A DNA stretch of 45,080 nucleotides from the NCBI RefSeq assembly GCF_000381905.1, contig NZ_KB907285.1, forward strand, positions 2,131 through 47,210, in the 5' to 3' direction. This DNA is from Paenibacillus fonticola DSM 21315 (lineage in GTDB: Bacteria > Bacillota > Bacilli > Paenibacillales > Paenibacillaceae). How positions within the stretch are numbered: the stretch's first letter is position 1; every line of letters begins with the position of its first letter. A program made the position numbers and the translations under genes. Below the pieces are notes generated by a model, which was given only the letters and a program-made list of their open reading frames with translations, was not told the DNA's origin and ran no database searches. Of this stretch, positions 25,849 through 34,277 are shown one piece after another.

Positions 25849-26313
25849 TCAATACTCTCCCTTAATTACAAAAAACGAGCCCCGGATGGTTCCAGCTAGT
25901 TTAGACTTCTGCCTGGCAAACTTAAATTTCCCCTCTAACTCCTTGGGGATTTCCATCCCCTCAGATAGCTTAAAACCAACGGCCCGCTTTTTAGGGTCAT
26001 CGATCGTATACAGGACGTTAACCCCTAGACCATCTTCATAAAAAACGAAGGTCCATTTGATATTTTCCACTTGAAGACGCGACGTTTCTAAAGGTTTGCT
26101 TGAAAACTCAATATCCCGTTCTTCTTTCAAAATCCGGCTCACATAATCCAGGGTCTCCTGGCTTTCGCTGGCGGGCACAACCGTAAATTCATGCTTGTAT
26201 TTGTTCATAAAATAGCGGGCTTCATTCGCGCGTAAACCAGCAAGCGCTTCTGCTACTGGTGAAGATTCTAAACCAACCGTGGAAACATTTTTTAAATCAA
26301 CGATATAGGGCAT
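25849..26313 (-). CDS. Conserved hypothetical protein behind an operator-bearing promoter
   Basis: This 154-aa soluble protein begins MPYIVDLKNVSTVGLESSPV and contains EALAGLRANEARYFMNKYKH and a beta-rich C-terminus (FVFYEDGLGVNVLYTIDDPK). No family is recognised. GAGGAGAG precedes the ATG at 26313. It is transcribed from a strong promoter with two identical operator half-sites at 26388-26426, so it is probably induced by a small-molecule or stress signal. Confidence 0.7.
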   Translation of the reverse strand: MPYIVDLKNVSTVGLESSPVAEALAGLRANEARYFMNKYKHEFTVVPASESQETLDYVSRILKEERDIEFSSKPLETSRLQVENIKWTFVFYEDGLGVNVLYTIDDPKKRAVGFKLSEGMEIPKELEGKFKFARQKSKLAGTIRGSFFVIKGEY

Positions 26314-26379
26314 TTCTATCTCTCCTCGCATCACTTTTTACATCTTCATCATGATTTCCAAGTAGTTCGGATTGACCTG

Positions 26380-26436
26380 AACAAGACACCATTTGGTGTC
26401 TTGTTGATTATATGAGACCAAATGGTGGCATGTCAA
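26380..26436 (-). promoter_or_regulatory. Consensus promoter with two copies of an ACCATTTGGT operator
   Basis: On the minus strand the -35 TTGACA (26431-26436), an 18-nt spacer and -10 TATAAT (26407-26412) are both perfect. The motif ACCATTTGGT lies in the spacer (26417-26426) and again just downstream of the -10 (26388-26397). The second copy is embedded in a 12-bp perfect inverted repeat AACAAGACACCA / TGGTGTCTTGTT. Such paired sites suggest a dimeric repressor, for example of the ArsR family. No such regulator is encoded in the window. Confidence 0.75.
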
Positions 26437-26454
26437 CATTTTTTTCGCTATATT

Positions 26455-26838
26455 TTATTTCTGTACGATCTGAATAAGGTTGCCGCATGTATCGTCGAAG
26501 ACAGCTATTGTGACGTCACCCATTTTTGTCGGTTCCATCGTAAACTTCACGCCTTTTTCCATTAATCGGTCGTACTCTTTGCGAATATCTGCAACGCCAA
26601 ACATAGTTGCTGGAATGCCATCAGCAAATATCTTCTTTTGATACTCCTTTGCGGCAGGATGGTTATTCGGTTCGAGCAACAGCTCAGGGCCGTCACGATC
26701 ATCAGGCGAAACAAGTGTGATCCACCTAAATTCTCCGACAGGAACGTCCTCCTTTTTTACAAAGCCCAGCTTTTCTAAATAAAACGCCAGCGCCTTGTCT
26801 TGATCTTGTACGAATATACTGGTAACAACGATTTTCAT
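26455..26838 (-). CDS. VOC (glyoxalase/bleomycin-resistance fold) family protein
   Basis: This 127-aa protein is made of two betaalphabetabetabeta units: it starts MKIVVTSIFVQDQDKALAFY, continues LEKLGFVKKEDVP, GPELLLEPNNHPA, and the second unit ATMFGVADIRKEYDRLMEKG ending FDDTCGNLIQIVQ. It is the size of single-domain VOC proteins with PhnB/glyoxalase-like folds; substrate unknown. AAAGGAGG precedes the ATG. It is separated from the next gene by the promoter at 26380-26436, so the two are distinct transcription units. Confidence 0.92.
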   Translation of the reverse strand: MKIVVTSIFVQDQDKALAFYLEKLGFVKKEDVPVGEFRWITLVSPDDRDGPELLLEPNNHPAAKEYQKKIFADGIPATMFGVADIRKEYDRLMEKGVKFTMEPTKMGDVTIAVFDDTCGNLIQIVQK

Positions 26839-26842
26839 ACTG

Positions 26843-26922
26843 CTATTCCTCCTTTGATGTAATCAAAAATGCGATGGCTATCACAATGATAGATGTGCCA
26901 ACAGCTTCGTATAGCACAGGGT
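26843..26922 (-). pseudogene. Possible 3' stump of a membrane protein
   Basis: An open stretch of about 24 codons reads INPVLYEAVGTSIIVIAIAF, then LITSKEE and TAG, i.e. a final membrane helix with a charged tail. A stop lies just before it in frame. It ends 5 nt from the VOC start, overlapping its ribosome site. It resembles the end of a small transporter but the family cannot be named. Confidence 0.35.
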
Positions 26923-27010
26923 TGATTTATGGCCTAAGGGGATATGAAAAGGATCTTACCACGAAGCAGTTCAATACATTGTACCCGATACATCGACGCA
27001 ATTAGAAAAT

Positions 27011-27220
27011 TTATAAATTAAGGCGGGCAGCCAGCAGCTGCCCACCTTTTGATCCTCTTAGTCTCTGCATATCGACTTTTAGCTTCACCATTTTGGAACT
27101 TGGGCAAGACATATCTTTGCCCTCTCCTGCCTTTGCTTTCACAGATCCTACTGGGATCATGCTAAAAACTATCGCCAAGGTTAACAGCAATGCCAGCAAC
27201 CTTTTGTTTTTCACATTCAT
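27011..27220 (-). CDS. Short secreted protein, possibly truncated
   Basis: This 69-aa frame has a convincing signal peptide (KRLLALLLTLAIVFSMIPVG, then SVKAKAG) and only about 38 mature residues, which contain one Cys and many Lys. AAAGGAG precedes the ATG. Its last codons lie inside a GC-rich hairpin (GGGCAGC/GCTGCCC) that looks like a terminator, so either the hairpin is shared with the gene end or the original gene was cut here. No family is recognised. Confidence 0.45.
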   Translation of the reverse strand: MNVKNKRLLALLLTLAIVFSMIPVGSVKAKAGEGKDMSCPSSKMVKLKVDMQRLRGSKGGQLLAARLNL

Positions 27221-27249
27221 CTGCTCCTTTGTATATGTGGAATGAACCC

Positions 27250-27286
27250 GGCTGTTTTACTGTTATTTTATGGTTGAAACAGCCGA
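27250..27286. terminator. Hairpin in the leader of the short secreted protein gene
   Basis: CGGCTGTTT and AAACAGCCG form a 9-bp stem with a 17-nt loop, followed on the plus strand by ATTTTAT. It could be a plus-strand terminator or a leader structure. Confidence 0.4.
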
Positions 27287-27333
27287 TTTTATACAGAATC
27301 GCGTGTGTTTCCAGTTCCTACAAGCAACATATC

Positions 27334-27364
27334 GAAGGGCTGCCGGTCATGCTGGCAGCCCTTC
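27334..27364. terminator. Perfect 11-bp hairpin without an adjacent gene
   Basis: GAAGGGCTGCC (27334-27344) / GGCAGCCCTTC (27354-27364) has a 9-nt loop. No T-run follows; it may be the leftover terminator of a deleted gene. Confidence 0.45.
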
Positions 27365-27454
27365 ACTCTATCATGCTATGAAATTACGAATCCACACTTA
27401 CAGAAGTAGATTGGATTCTGGTCTCCTATTGATAATGCTTATATATAATTAAAT

Positions 27455-28087
27455 TCATCTATTTATAGAATTCATTAGCTGGAAGAAGTATTCAGGCTTG
27501 TGAGTCTTATTTAGGTTATACCATGAATCTAACGTATCTGGTGCAAATACATCTAATTTTTTCAGCACTTCCATCGCAAATTCCAGAGGAGCTACTCCTG
27601 ATGCAGTAACCAAGTTCTCACCAGATACCGCAGGTTCCATCTCATAAAATTTTTCTCCTTTATAATTAGGACAAACCGTTTTAATATACTCTAAGTTATT
27701 GCTTGTATGCTTTCTAGAATCTAGGTATCCCATGTTCGCAAGGGCCTCGGTTGCACCACAAATTGCAGCAACAATAGTACCGAGCTTTAAAGCTTCGCCA
27801 ATTTTTTTCAAGATGGGTTGATGAATAACTTCTCCCCAAGTATTCCCCCCAGGCAAAACTAAAAGATCTTTACTTTCAAGAGTACATTCATCAAGGGAAA
27901 TATCTGGTTTTATGCTTAGTCCCCCCATCGTAGTAATTATTTCTTTATTAGCTCCTACTGTAACTACTTTTAAAGGTGCTATATCTTTTTTGAAATATCT
28001 TCCTGTGTTTAGTTCAGCAATTAAATATCCATATTCCCAGTCTGACATTGTGTTAAATACATATAGATAAACTTTTTTTGTTTGCAT
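27455..28087 (-). CDS. DJ-1/PfpI family (type 1 glutamine amidotransferase-like) protein
   Basis: This 210-aa protein has the DJ-1/PfpI fold signature with nucleophile elbow AAICGATEAL (Cys near residue 108), conserved Glu/Asp-rich start (FNTMSDWEYGYLIAELN) and LLVLPGGNTW. Members of this YdeA/YraA-like group include glyoxalases, chaperones and proteases; the substrate cannot be set from sequence. It is a single-gene unit, with a broken WYL regulator upstream and none of its DNA overlapping. Confidence 0.92.
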   Translation of the reverse strand: MQTKKVYLYVFNTMSDWEYGYLIAELNTGRYFKKDIAPLKVVTVGANKEIITTMGGLSIKPDISLDECTLESKDLLVLPGGNTWGEVIHQPILKKIGEALKLGTIVAAICGATEALANMGYLDSRKHTSNNLEYIKTVCPNYKGEKFYEMEPAVSGENLVTASGVAPLEFAMEVLKKLDVFAPDTLDSWYNLNKTHKPEYFFQLMNSINR

Positions 28088-28133
28088 CCAATAACACTCC
28101 CATTCACAATTGATATAGCCAATGATAATATAA

Positions 28134-28160
28134 CTTCCCTGACAGCTAACGTCAGGGAAG
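28134..28160. terminator. Hairpin between the DJ-1 gene and the WYL remnant
   Basis: The perfect 10-bp stem CTTCCCTGAC / GTCAGGGAAG has a 7-nt loop. It sits 6 nt past the WYL stop on the minus strand and is probably its old terminator. Confidence 0.5.
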
Positions 28161-28165
28161 AATTA

Positions 28166-28390
28166 TCATACTTGATGAAATTTTATTAATTCCAACAGAA
28201 CTTCAATAAGTCCTTTCTTTAGATTTAATGGCTCAATAACTTGAATGGATTTACCGTACGGTAAAAGTAAATAAGGTACATATGTATGTATCATACGTCC
28301 GTTCTTGTAAATAATGTCCTAAAAAACCAATGTTCGCAAAGATCTCCCAACGCCCTTCGGTTAGCATTAGACGTTCAATTCGATCTACTC
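28166..28390 (-). pseudogene. Remnant of a WYL-domain transcriptional regulator
   Basis: Two frames of one C-terminal region are readable: MLTEGRWEIFANIGFLGHYL plus QERTYD, and then, after a frameshift near 28285, YVPYLLLPYGKSIQVIEPLN, LKKGLIEVLLELIKFHQV and TGA. The PYGKSIQVIEP segment is like the last part of WYL regulators (PYGxxxxVxEP). The N-terminal helix-turn-helix and most of the WYL domain are absent. Confidence 0.52.
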
Positions 28391-28409
28391 TAGACTACGG
28401 ATATCATTC

Positions 28410-28520
28410 CTACAGATCGATGTCCGGATGCTTGGCCTCGAATTTTTTCTCCAGCACCTCATAAAAGGGCGTGGACTTCACAATAGACCCACTGTGAGAA
28501 CGCTTTTCCCGTCTTTCGAA
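28410..28520 (-). pseudogene. Possible remnant of an extracellular solute-binding protein
   Basis: Readable codons give VLTVG and, after a 1-base loss, SIVKSTPFYEVLEKKFEAKH followed by PDIDL and TAG. This looks like the start of the mature part of an ABC-transporter solute-binding protein (xFYxxLxKKFEAKHPDI), cut at both ends. Assignment is weak. Confidence 0.38.
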
Positions 28521-28538
28521 AAAAATTCCGGCATCCGG

Positions 28539-29417
28539 TTATTTACGAACCGTAACGATAATGCCATCCGCATTATTGCCGGAAATCTCGTATTCTCCAT
28601 ACGCCGGCACGTTGATCGTGTTATTTTCGGTTACCGAAAAGTAAAAGACTTCATAGCTCTCCCCCTCGATCGTCGCGCTCATCGATTTCTGCTGTTTCAG
28701 CAAATCCAGGTACTGCTCCAGGACAAGATTCTTCTCCCACATGATCGCGCTGTGCGGCAAACCGACATAACGGAAATGCCATGGCTCGAATTGAATGCCC
28801 GTCACCGCTGTTTTATCTTCAGGATAACGCAAAATAAACCCGTATTTCCAGCCATTATCTTTCAGCCATTTCCCTTCCGGGGCCTGATTCATTTCCGCCA
28901 GGGAGGAGCCGATATCCATCGACAAACCGAGGTTGTGCTCGCTATACCCTGCCGGCAAAGCGTATTGCGGCCCCATCTCGCGATACAGCTCGTCTTGCTT
29001 GGCTTCGCTCCGATACCCGCTGCTGATTAAGAAATGGCTGACCCCTTCCTGTGCTGCGGCCTTGACCATGGTACGAAATTTGTCCGCCAGCCGGGGTGAT
29101 AGCTGGATCGTATTATCGAGCACGCCGAATCCGTCGATCAGCTCGGGATTTTTCACCAGACTCACCGCTTCTGACTCGGGGTTTAGTCCTTCTGGAACGG
29201 GATAGTCCTTGTTGACAAGCAGCAGGTCCCCTTGGAAAACCATTTCTTTCGTCACTTTTATCGTAAACCCGCCCGTTTGAGAAGCCGCTTCAGGAATGTC
29301 TATGTTTGTGGCGGGAGGTTGCCATTCATTGGACTGGTCGATGATGCCCGCCTTATACTTCATAAATCCATAGCCCAGCAGCAGCAAAACGATAATACTG
29401 AAAATCCATTTCTTCAT
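28539..29417 (-). CDS. VanY-type D-alanyl-D-alanine carboxypeptidase, M15 family
   Basis: This 292-aa membrane-anchored protein has one N-terminal helix (WIFSIIVLLLLGYGFM) and then the M15B core: SSGYRSEAKQDELY, the first zinc ligands in SEHNLGLSMDIGSS (His and Asp), and the last in EPWHFRYVG (His, with catalytic Glu). It trims the last D-Ala from peptidoglycan pentapeptides. VanY enzymes also support glycopeptide resistance, but no vanHAX or vanRS gene is near, so a house-keeping role is likelier. The C-terminal 70 residues form an extra beta domain. Confidence 0.9.
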   Translation of the reverse strand: MKKWIFSIIVLLLLGYGFMKYKAGIIDQSNEWQPPATNIDIPEAASQTGGFTIKVTKEMVFQGDLLLVNKDYPVPEGLNPESEAVSLVKNPELIDGFGVLDNTIQLSPRLADKFRTMVKAAAQEGVSHFLISSGYRSEAKQDELYREMGPQYALPAGYSEHNLGLSMDIGSSLAEMNQAPEGKWLKDNGWKYGFILRYPEDKTAVTGIQFEPWHFRYVGLPHSAIMWEKNLVLEQYLDLLKQQKSMSATIEGESYEVFYFSVTENNTINVPAYGEYEISGNNADGIIVTVRK

Positions 29418-29484
29418 GCTTTCGCATCCTCCTAATCCTTCTTATCCTTATAGGATAAAGAAAACTGTTTAAGAAGATATGAGT

Positions 29485-32400
29485 TTAATATAAAGTTTTT
29501 CTTAAATTATTAATTTGGCGAGTGCGTATGTGAAAAGTTACCTTTGTGCCTGCACCTAACATACTTTTAATTTGAAGTCCTGTTCCGAAGTGCCGTTTTA
29601 AGCGCTGATCCGTATTGATCAATCCGACTCCTGAATGACGGTCAGCCTTTCTTTCCAATATTTGCTGCAGTTGAACTTCGTCCATTCCGATTCCATCGTC
29701 TTCTACTGTAATCTCTGCATCGTTTTCATCGACAGAAATCCGAATATATATTTTTCCTCCGCGGGCACGCTTCATAATGCCATGTATGATCGCATTTTCA
29801 ACTAAAGGCTGGATCGAAAGAAACGGGACTTTTAATTCCTCGCAGTCATTGATCTCCCAAACCACCTGCAGCCTTTCATCAAACCGAACCTTTTCAATGT
29901 ATAGGTAAGAGCGCACCAGATTTAGCTCCTCTTCGATAGGGATAAGTCCGTCCATATCTTGAAAACTGAATTTATTCCGTAAAAAATGGCTGAACTCGGC
30001 AAGCAAATCACGCATCTTATCCAAATTTACATCACTTAAAGCGGCTATTGCATTTAATGCATTAAATAAAAAATGAGGCTGAATTTGCGCTTGCAGCCAG
30101 GCGGCTTCTAACTGCAATTGTTCCTTAACGACTTGTTTGATCGTAGTTAGCGCCTTGATCCGCGACCTGATTTCTATCGCTTCTACTGGTTTGGTCACAT
30201 AATCATTTGCTCCCGCCAAAAAACCGCTTTGAATATCTTTCGGCTGGCTTCTTGCGGTAAGCAGCAAAACAGGAAGCTCTGTCAGTGTGAATCGCTCACG
30301 AATCATTCGTGTCAGCTCATAACCGGACATTTGGGGCATCATTACATCGGAAATAACGAGATCCCATTCCTTTGTATCCAGTTCAACCAACGCTTCTTTA
30401 CCGCTCGTTACCAGCGTGACATCATATTCGTCCGGGGACAGTATGGCTTCAAGTACTTGAAGGTTGATAGGATCATCATCAACAATTAATACGAGCGGCC
30501 GATCACGGTTTAACTGTATTAAAGTTGCTTCTTTCGGAGCTGGCGGGATTTCCGCTATTTCCAAACCGGCAGAAGCTTCATTATGAATTGGCATGACCGG
30601 TAATGCCAGCTGTTCGAATGAGTCAGAAACATTGTTCTCTTCCTGTGCCTTTAGATCTGCTAGCTTTAACGAAAATGTAAATTTTGAGCCCTCTCCCAAA
30701 ACAGAGGACACATCTAACGCACCGCCATGAAGCTCAACCAGCTGCTTGCTTATACTTAAGCCTAACCCAAAGCCGCCTTCAATCAGCGTCTCGTTCGTAC
30801 CTGCTTGCTCATACGGACGGAATAGACGCTTTATCATCTCTTCATCCATTCCGATCCCTGTATCGGTAATAGCAATATATGCCCATCCGTCCTTCGCAGT
30901 AGCTTGAATCGAAATGACTCCTTCATTCGTATATTTCACAGCATTATGCAGTAAATTGAAGACGATTTGAATAACCCGGTTCTCATCGGCCATAACGGGC
31001 GGGAAATCCTTTGGAATTTGATTTGCAACTTTTACGGACTTCACTTCGACGTTAAATTGCAGCATATCCAGAACTCCGGTCACGATAGGCTGAATCCGTA
31101 TAGCTTGTTTCTGAAGACGCGGATGGCCATCCCGCAAACTCATCACATCAATCAAATCGTTTAGTATCAAGGTCAGCCGGCGTCCTACCGATAAAACGGT
31201 TTCTAAATCTTTGATACTTCTTTCCTGCAGCAAATGCCGTTCCCTATTTAAGACGGATTGGGACATGTTAAGCATGCTATGAAGCGGATTTTTAAATTCA
31301 TGAGAAGTATTGGCCAGAAATTGATCCTTATGGTCATTCATTCTTTGCAATGTTGAAGCAAGCACCTTTGTGTTTGCATGCATAATAAAATAATCCTTAA
31401 ACCATACAGAAGCCAGACAACCCATCGAAAGAATCAGATCAAACGGGTAGTAGACAAGACTTAAACCGCTTTCCCGCCAGGATAATGACCAAACAAAATG
31501 ATGCATCAGCGCAAAAATTGAAACAAGCAGTAAAAGATTTCCTTTTCTATCCTTGATCGCTTTATTAAAAAATGCCACCATCGTAATTCCCGCAGCAATG
31601 CCGCCCAGCAAATAATAAACTGGGAAGAGCATAATCACCTGATGGGGAGCTAACAACAACGTGATGCCAGCAGTCCCTAAATTAATAACTTTATATACCG
31701 GGTACATCCTTCTCCAGTAAGGGAGCTCGCGATGATTCGTACACTCAAGCAAAGCATAAGTCCCAATAACGAGAGCCACATTCGATAACCTGAAATCCCA
31801 ATCACTTCCGATGTAAAATAATTGGTGAAACAACTTCTCATCATTACTTAATACACTAGTCAGTGTTATGCATAATGTCACCAAAGAAAAATAAAGCAGC
31901 CTCTTTTCTTTATTTCCCAGCAAAAACAAAATCAGCGCATAGATAGAATGCATAAGAAATATAACAGCTGCCAGAAGCTGCATAGAAATGGAGACTTTCA
32001 TTTCCTTTATGATCGTTTCTTCTGAGCCAAATTTAATGGATCGGGCAATGCCGCTGCTGCGGCTATCTACATAATTCGCCGCCTGTAACACGAGTTCGAT
32101 TACGCCGTTTTCGTCTGCCGTAAAGGTTGCGGAATAAGGCAGGTTTTTGGAAATATAATCATCTTTCGTTTCCGCCACCTGTCCGGATTGAGCAACCCGC
32201 CGGCCATTTATGTATAATTCTGATGAAGTGCGCACGCTAGGCACGCGAATACTATAATTAATTTCCTCTTCCGGATTTACATAAAGAAGCAAGCGATATG
32301 AAGCATAGCCATATGGAGTTGGCTTGTCCGCATCCAAAGCTTCATTCCATCCTCCCGGAACCTGAATAAGCTGTGGCTTATTTTCGTTTAATCCTTGCCG

Positions 32401-32646
32401 CGGTGTGACGTCCATCAACCATTGTGAAGGGTAGAATTCCCATTCCCCATCCAGCAAAAGAACATCGCCGTCTTTGGCATTCCAATCTCGTAAATCCAGC
32501 TGCCCCTGCTGAATGGAGACCTGTTTTTGATCAGAGAAAAAATCCATCCAAAAAATACGCAGGCTGGACAAAATGACGAGTAATAACCCTAGTAATAAAA
32601 TAATATGGCTCTTTTTCATGGGAGACCTTGCCGAATCAATTGCCAA
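29485..32646 (-). CDS. Hybrid sensor kinase with 7TM sensor, receiver and a second LytS-like kinase
   Basis: This protein has 1053 aa from the TTG at 32646, chosen because AAGGAGAG is 8 nt upstream; an ATG frame from 32703 has no site. It has an N-terminal helix, an extracytoplasmic jelly-roll sensor (about 50-210), then seven membrane helices (7TMR-DISM type). A HisKA domain (NTSHEFKNPLHSML, His449) and its ATPase (NLLHNAVKYTNEG, GIGMDEEMIKRLF, GGFGLGLSISKQL) follow. A receiver comes next (Asp767 in ISDVMMPQMSG, Lys in YVTKPVEA), then a LytS-like kinase (AQIQPHFLFNALNAI, His858) and a final ATPase (PLVENAIIHGI, DDGIGM). Two kinase modules on one chain are unusual. It faces an amidase gene across 146 nt; no target operon is evident. 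Confidence 0.93.
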   Translation of the reverse strand: MAIDSARSPMKKSHIILLLGLLLVILSSLRIFWMDFFSDQKQVSIQQGQLDLRDWNAKDGDVLLLDGEWEFYPSQWLMDVTPRQGLNENKPQLIQVPGGWNEALDADKPTPYGYASYRLLLYVNPEEEINYSIRVPSVRTSSELYINGRRVAQSGQVAETKDDYISKNLPYSATFTADENGVIELVLQAANYVDSRSSGIARSIKFGSEETIIKEMKVSISMQLLAAVIFLMHSIYALILFLLGNKEKRLLYFSLVTLCITLTSVLSNDEKLFHQLFYIGSDWDFRLSNVALVIGTYALLECTNHRELPYWRRMYPVYKVINLGTAGITLLLAPHQVIMLFPVYYLLGGIAAGITMVAFFNKAIKDRKGNLLLLVSIFALMHHFVWSLSWRESGLSLVYYPFDLILSMGCLASVWFKDYFIMHANTKVLASTLQRMNDHKDQFLANTSHEFKNPLHSMLNMSQSVLNRERHLLQERSIKDLETVLSVGRRLTLILNDLIDVMSLRDGHPRLQKQAIRIQPIVTGVLDMLQFNVEVKSVKVANQIPKDFPPVMADENRVIQIVFNLLHNAVKYTNEGVISIQATAKDGWAYIAITDTGIGMDEEMIKRLFRPYEQAGTNETLIEGGFGLGLSISKQLVELHGGALDVSSVLGEGSKFTFSLKLADLKAQEENNVSDSFEQLALPVMPIHNEASAGLEIAEIPPAPKEATLIQLNRDRPLVLIVDDDPINLQVLEAILSPDEYDVTLVTSGKEALVELDTKEWDLVISDVMMPQMSGYELTRMIRERFTLTELPVLLLTARSQPKDIQSGFLAGANDYVTKPVEAIEIRSRIKALTTIKQVVKEQLQLEAAWLQAQIQPHFLFNALNAIAALSDVNLDKMRDLLAEFSHFLRNKFSFQDMDGLIPIEEELNLVRSYLYIEKVRFDERLQVVWEINDCEELKVPFLSIQPLVENAIIHGIMKRARGGKIYIRISVDENDAEITVEDDGIGMDEVQLQQILERKADRHSGVGLINTDQRLKRHFGTGLQIKSMLGAGTKVTFHIRTRQINNLRKTLY

Positions 32647-32792
32647 GAAACATTCCTCTCCTTTATGCTTATGCGAGCATTTCATATATACTATAACAAA
32701 CATGACTTTAAAACGGACGATTGATATATGATCGATCTATGGATGAGATTCGTAATGCTCTATCAATGGACAATCTGAAAGGAGAGTTTTAA

Positions 32793-34277
32793 ATGTCTAT
32801 TTTCCCTTATACATCCTATGACGCTGTAGGGCTGGCTCAACTTGTTCGAAATAAAGAAGTTTCGCCTATTGAACTCGTACATGCTGCTATTAAACAAATC
32901 AATCACCATAATTCCAAACTAAATGCGGTCGTGCATACCCGCTATGAAGCAGCTTTACATGAAGCTGGTCAAGTCAATATCGGCGAACAACCGTTTGCGG
33001 GTGTACCTATTTTGCTCAAAGATATTTCCCAAGCCATCGGCGGTGAACCGCTGACTTCCGGCTCTCGTCTGTTCCAGCATCATAAAGCCCCGTCGGATTC
33101 CCATTTTGTCGCCAAATTGCGCAAAGCCGGGTTTATTCCCCTTGGTCATACCAACACCCCCGAGTTCGGGCTGAAAAATATTACAGAGCCGAAATTGCAC
33201 GGCCCTGCACGCAATCCATGGAACCCTCTCCACTCGCCTGGCGGTTCCAGCGGAGGCTCCGCAGCAGCCGTCGCTTCCGGTATGGTCCCGATGGCCGGCG
33301 CCAGCGACGGTGGCGGATCCATCCGCATACCGGCTTCATTCAGCGGCCTGTTTGGACTAAAGCCGACACGCGGCCGGACTCCGGTAGGCCCCGGCTTTGG
33401 CAGACAGTGGCAAGGCGCCTCAATCGATTTTGCTTTGTCCAAAACAGTTCGAGACAGTGCAGCCCTCCTTGATGTGCTCCAGGTGCTGCAGAACGAAGCT
33501 GCATTCCAGTTCCCCTTGTATCCGGGGAAATATCTCGAAGATATGTACCGGAATAAGGATAGAACATATCGTATTGCCTATACTACCGATTCTCCTGTAG
33601 GTACGGAGGTCAGTGATGATGCCAAACAAGCCGTGCTGCAGCTGGTTAAGTTTCTGGAAGCAGAAGGTCACTTTATCGATGAGAAATCCAGCCCCGTCAA
33701 CGGAATGCAGCTTATGGAAAATTACTGTATTATGAACAGCGGCGAAATGGCTGCCATGGCGCTGAATATCGAGCGCGCTCTCGGAAGAGCAATTACATCG
33801 GAAGATATCGAAATTGAAGGCTGGGTGCTGCTGGAAGCCGGGCGCAAGCTATCCGCCGCTGAATATGTGCTCAGCCTTGCGGATTGGGACACAGCTGCAG
33901 CCCAAATGAATACGATTTGGGATCGGTACGACTTTTATATTACGCCGGCGACAGCCTTCCCTGCCCCGCGTGTCGGTGAATTAACACCGGGCCCGGAGCA
34001 GATTCAGCATCTGCTTACCGTAAGCGAGCTTTCCAAACAAAAACAGCAGGAGCTAATTTACGACATGTTTGAGCCAAGTCTGACCTATACCCCGTTCACT
34101 CAACTGGCTAACCTGACCGGGACGCCGGCCATGAGTGTTCCGGTATTTCTTACCGAGACAGGATTGCCTTTAGGTGTGCAAATCATGTCTGCCAAGGGAC
34201 GGGAGCATGATTTGTTCTCATTAGCCCATCTTTTAGAAAATTCTTCATTATGGGTAATCAGAGAGAGAGACTTATAA
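32793..34277 (+). CDS. Amidase (amidase signature family)
   Basis: This 494-aa enzyme has the Ser-cisSer-Lys triad of the amidase signature family: Lys in ILLKDIS, the serines in SPGGSSGGSAAAVASG, and SDGGGSIRIPASFSGLFGLK. It hydrolyses a carboxamide; it lacks the GatA context (no gatB or gatC) so it is not the tRNA amidotransferase. AAAGGAGAG precedes the ATG. It converges with the glycosyltransferase gene, the two ends overlapping by 20 bp. Confidence 0.94.
   Translation: MSIFPYTSYDAVGLAQLVRNKEVSPIELVHAAIKQINHHNSKLNAVVHTRYEAALHEAGQVNIGEQPFAGVPILLKDISQAIGGEPLTSGSRLFQHHKAPSDSHFVAKLRKAGFIPLGHTNTPEFGLKNITEPKLHGPARNPWNPLHSPGGSSGGSAAAVASGMVPMAGASDGGGSIRIPASFSGLFGLKPTRGRTPVGPGFGRQWQGASIDFALSKTVRDSAALLDVLQVLQNEAAFQFPLYPGKYLEDMYRNKDRTYRIAYTTDSPVGTEVSDDAKQAVLQLVKFLEAEGHFIDEKSSPVNGMQLMENYCIMNSGEMAAMALNIERALGRAITSEDIEIEGWVLLEAGRKLSAAEYVLSLADWDTAAAQMNTIWDRYDFYITPATAFPAPRVGELTPGPEQIQHLLTVSELSKQKQQELIYDMFEPSLTYTPFTQLANLTGTPAMSVPVFLTETGLPLGVQIMSAKGREHDLFSLAHLLENSSLWVIRERDL

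Noticed and set aside
29418..29484. Van-type resistance cluster around the VanY-like gene
   Set aside because: No vanH, vanA/B-type ligase, vanX or vanRS gene lies in the flanking 10 kb; the neighbouring kinase has a different architecture.
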